Origin: Davidsoniella eucalypti
Taxonomy: Eukaryota; Ascomycota; Sordariomycetes; Microascales; Ceratocystidaceae
NCBI GenBank assembly: GCA_004009845.1
Contig: RMBW01000075.1
Location: forward strand, 92,408-156,407
Reading direction: 5' to 3'
DNA: 64,000 nt
Shown here piece after piece: positions 61,384 through 64,000 of the stretch. The position numbers and the translations under genes were made by a program. The first letter of the stretch is position 1, and every line of letters starts with the position of its first letter. The notes under the pieces are model-generated. The model was not told the origin of the DNA. It did not search any database and saw only the letters and a list, made by a program, of their open reading frames with translations.

Positions 61384-63442
61384 TTACTCAAGCTCCCATT
61401 CATCGAAATCCTCCTTATACTCTGGATGTATACGGAGCATCTCAGATTTCTGGGCAGAGGTCAAGGACCAGTCATCCTTGATAGGATTGAACGGCTCTCT
61501 GACGGTGCCAGGGATCCATTCCCGCTCAGAAACCATATCGATCAGTCGGCCAACCATGGCACCAGAAGATGTCTTGGACCACTTGGTCCGATCATCCTCT
61601 AGCATGTCAAACAAATCATCAGCAACATCGGAAGGCATATCTTCAGTTTCGAAGGGCAACTCAACGTCATGAGTTACAGTCAGGTCCGAGCCCTTGAATA
61701 GCCTTGAAGCATCCTTTTTGCTGAATGATCTCTTGTGGTGCCAATCAACCCAGCGGCTTTTACACTTTGGCCCTGACGCGACACAGAAGTCAAGCAAATC
61801 GAGCACTTTAGTGGTGGTAGATTGCGTAAATGACAACCATGACAAGTCATTGCCAAAGATGGTTGGCTTGAGCCCAACTGTCGTAAGACTCTCCAGCGCT
61901 AGATTGCCGGAAAGACCGAGCTTTCCTCCGCCACACAGCCCACAAGCCTCGTCATATGAGGCTCCAGCTGTAAGGTGGAACTGGGGAAATTTCCAATCCA
62001 CAGTGGCGGCAACGGAGGCATCGATGAATGCTGCCCGGAATGCTACCTCGGCATGAATCCCGTGGTAGACATAGACTTCTCCATACAGGCCACCTGAAAC
62101 AGTCGGCTTGTAAAGCGAGAACTTCGATGCTTCGATATTAGCACCGACCCGGCTCTTCCACACTCTACGATCGGCATGAGCCAAGAGACGGTTATCGTCG
62201 GAGACCGTCATCTTGCCACCAAAATCTACCCGGGCGTATGCTTGGATATCACTCACAGTATAACCTATACTGTCACTCAGTGATAGAGACACAGAGCCAA
62301 TATCAGGGATCTGGAAAACAACCGGTGGGAGTGCTACCAGTTGCTGAGAACCCGAAAGTCCCTGGACAGCATGGCCAGTGATGAACAGTCTAAGTAAAGC
62401 TTGAGCGACCACACCTTTGGTTGAGATCTTAAAATCTCCACCATGGTGCTTTCCAGCACGGTAACTGAAGCCAATGGCTCCAGATACGGCACACGATGAG
62501 CACTTTAGGCCTAGATCCAGGTTGGAATCACTGTAAGTGATTCCACTGTTATGTTGGAAGTCAAAGAACATATACTTTGACTTCCATGGCGTAGTCCCAT
62601 CGATTGAGGCCGCAAGCAACTGAACCATCAAAGAGTCTGTGGCATTTTGAAAGCCATCTGCAGTGTCAGTCATGACACTCCAGTCCTCTAAATCGTTTAT
62701 AGTGCTGGGTTTAACATCCAACACTACCCTCATGCTTCCTTGGGCAGTTATGCCCAAGACACCAAACCATCCATGGTTCTGTGGATCCACAGAACCAATG
62801 GGCGTCATTGCCATGACGCCACCCTGCGAAGCTAGGGCAGATGACCACGTTTTGAAAGCAGTGGCAGCAGCGGTAGATGTGTTGAACTCAAGAGCCAGTT
62901 CACCAGATCCATTGTAGCTGATGGCGAGCAATTGCTCAGAAACCTGATCCAAGTTAATGAGCGGCGTGCCTGAGTACGAAAATAGAGAAGCCACCGAGTC
63001 TTCAAGCCCATATGCAAAGACGTCTGCAGAATGGATGGCAAAGGCGTTATCACCAACACGGTCATGGAGAGACACGTGTGGCAAGTACACGAGCTCTTTC
63101 ATAACCATGGAGCCATTAGCTGACGGAACGGCCAATCCAGACGTAGAAATCCAAGACGAGACGTTGGAAGCCTCCTCGGCGAGCATAGACTTCACAGTTG
63201 GGAACGGAGAAGAGGCCGAAGCCCAGGTGAAGGTAGCGTTGGGGGAGCCAACGGTAGAGGCAATGACTGCTGGGACAAATAGTGCCCAGGCAATCATCGC
63301 ATATACTAGAGCTTGAAAGTTCATGGTAGCTACAATCCTGAGAAAGAGAACTACTGAAAAAACTATTAGTATCAATGCGGCGTTAGGTAGTGTGCTCACC
63401 ACGGCGAACAATAGTTGTAATTGTCTTTATGAAGGAATCCAT
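61384..63442 (-). CDS. Large secreted/membrane-entering protein, DUF7029/DUF7223-like layout
   Basis: Exon 63400-63442 (MDSFIKTITTIVRR) joins 61384-63353 through a 46-nt intron with GTGAGC donor, TACTAAT branch and TTTTTTCAG acceptor; codon G|TA keeps frame and yields about 670 aa. An internal Met at 63324 (MNFQALVYAMIAWALFVPAVIAS) would begin a classic signal peptide and 646 aa; which start is used is open. The N-terminal third (SYNGSGELALEFNTSTAAATAFKTW..., GSVDPQ) recalls DUF7029; the CSSCAVSG region and following beta-rich part recall DUF7223, both found in fungal secreted proteins. Several NXS/T sites are present. The C-terminal 130 residues are acidic and Trp/Lys-containing. Family assignment is by eye and tentative; function unknown. 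Confidence 0.8.
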
Positions 63443-63907
63443 GCTGTGAAAGTGTGGAAAGAAGCGATGCATGGGCAATAATTGCAGATGGTAAGAAGGC
63501 AGTGATGATGATAGATAGTAAGGGATTTGAATACTCACTGTCGGAAGATTGTTAGACGGTATGGCTGATGTCAAAAATATAAATAAAATAGAAGCTATGA
63601 ATTGTTAGCAAGAGTGTACCAATATTTAAGAGTATACAATGGGGGAAAGAAAGACACTGGTGGTGAAAACAAGTACAATTGAACTGATTTTTTCACTGTA
63701 GTTGTCATTGTGTTATGGGAAGAAATGTTTATGCTGTAAGCATGTGGAAAGAAGGAATAAGTGACAGCCTAGTAATTGTAGATGATAAGAGGGTAGTGGT
63801 GATAATAGATAGTAGTGGACAGGACAGTAATGATGGAAAAGTAGCAAAGATGATAGAGGCAAGTGATGATAGATGATAGGAGATGAGAGAGAACTTGAAT
63901 ACTCACT
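63443..63907 (-). other. Spliced 5' leader with duplicated intron unit
   Basis: On the minus strand an intron-like segment 63734-63906 (GTGAGTATTCAA...CCACATGCTTACAG, 173 nt) is followed by exon-like 63539-63733 and a second intron-like segment 63444-63538 (GTGAGTATTCAA...CCACACTTTCACAG, 95 nt). Both start with the same 12 bases and end alike, and the bases after each acceptor are also related (CATAAACATTTCTTCCC against CATGGATTCCTTC). The second acceptor lies just one base before the proposed ATG at 63442. These appear to be leader introns of the secreted-protein gene made by tandem duplication. Confidence 0.55.
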
Positions 63908-64000
63908 ATGCTGTAGAAGATACTAAATAAATAGTGATGATGTATAGCTTTGACAAACTGATCGGAAAGTTGTTGTTGATGAGGAAGTTAGGAAAAAGGA

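Noticed and set aside
1..64000. CRISPR arrays, bacterial operons, prophage or a secondary-metabolite cluster
   Set aside because: Introns and fungal housekeeping genes show a eukaryotic nuclear locus; no polyketide, peptide synthetase or terpene genes and no regular spacer-repeat array are present.

Overview
The window is nuclear DNA from a filamentous ascomycete (Pezizomycotina). Short spliceosomal introns (about 45-230 nt) have GTANGT/GTGAGT donors and CTAAC/CTAAT branch points. A group I G-protein alpha subunit reads like the FadA/CPG-1 class, most like Sordariomycete/Leotiomycete proteins from memory, and a DUF3716-type protein and a Tad-like LINE also point to this group. Base composition is AT-leaning. 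Gene density is very low: about nine protein genes in 64 kb, with three stretches of roughly 14, 9.6 and 11.7 kb in which I can support no gene.

Layout. 1-14 kb: no supportable gene, only small palindromes and AT-rich simple sequence. 14-19.3 kb: pyrimidine-rich leader and a vacuolar HMT1-type half ABC transporter (+). 19.3-28.9 kb: no supportable gene. 28.9-29.7 kb: a small two-exon gene resembling the Sus1/ENY2 fold with a low-complexity insertion (+). 30.5-37.1 kb: a tight minus-strand block with Cdc48/p97 (six exons), Kti12 (Elongator partner, six-base first coding exon) and a DUF1771-Smr protein ending in a farnesylation-type CaaX box. 37.1-48.8 kb: no protein gene, but two tRNA-like segments near 42.2 and 42.6 kb. 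48.8-50.0 kb: G alpha subunit (+, four exons, 353 aa). 51.8-53.5 kb: Ala/His-rich DUF3716-like protein (-). 55.1-58.2 kb: a decayed LINE (-) whose ORF1 and endonuclease part remain while the reverse transcriptase is absent; its 5' end abuts a SINE-like repeat tail. 59.2-59.5 kb: a small candidate gene (-). 60.9-61.1 kb: a second SINE-like copy that keeps a tRNA-Lys-like head. 61.4-63.9 kb: a secreted or membrane-entering protein (-) whose 5' leader holds a tandemly duplicated intron-exon segment.

The protein genes are mostly housekeeping and signalling functions: metal/thiol detoxification at the vacuole, ubiquitin-dependent segregase, wobble-uridine modification, possible SAGA/TREX-2-like factor, and heterotrimeric G signalling. 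They do not form an obvious pathway or biosynthetic cluster. The most unusual items are the duplicated intron unit at 63.4-63.9 kb, the tRNA-Lys-headed SINE family next to a LINE that has lost its 3' rather than its 5' half, and the prenylation motif on the Smr protein. Nothing here demonstrates a wholly new biological system. All exon structures were read by eye from splice signals and frame continuity; no search was run.
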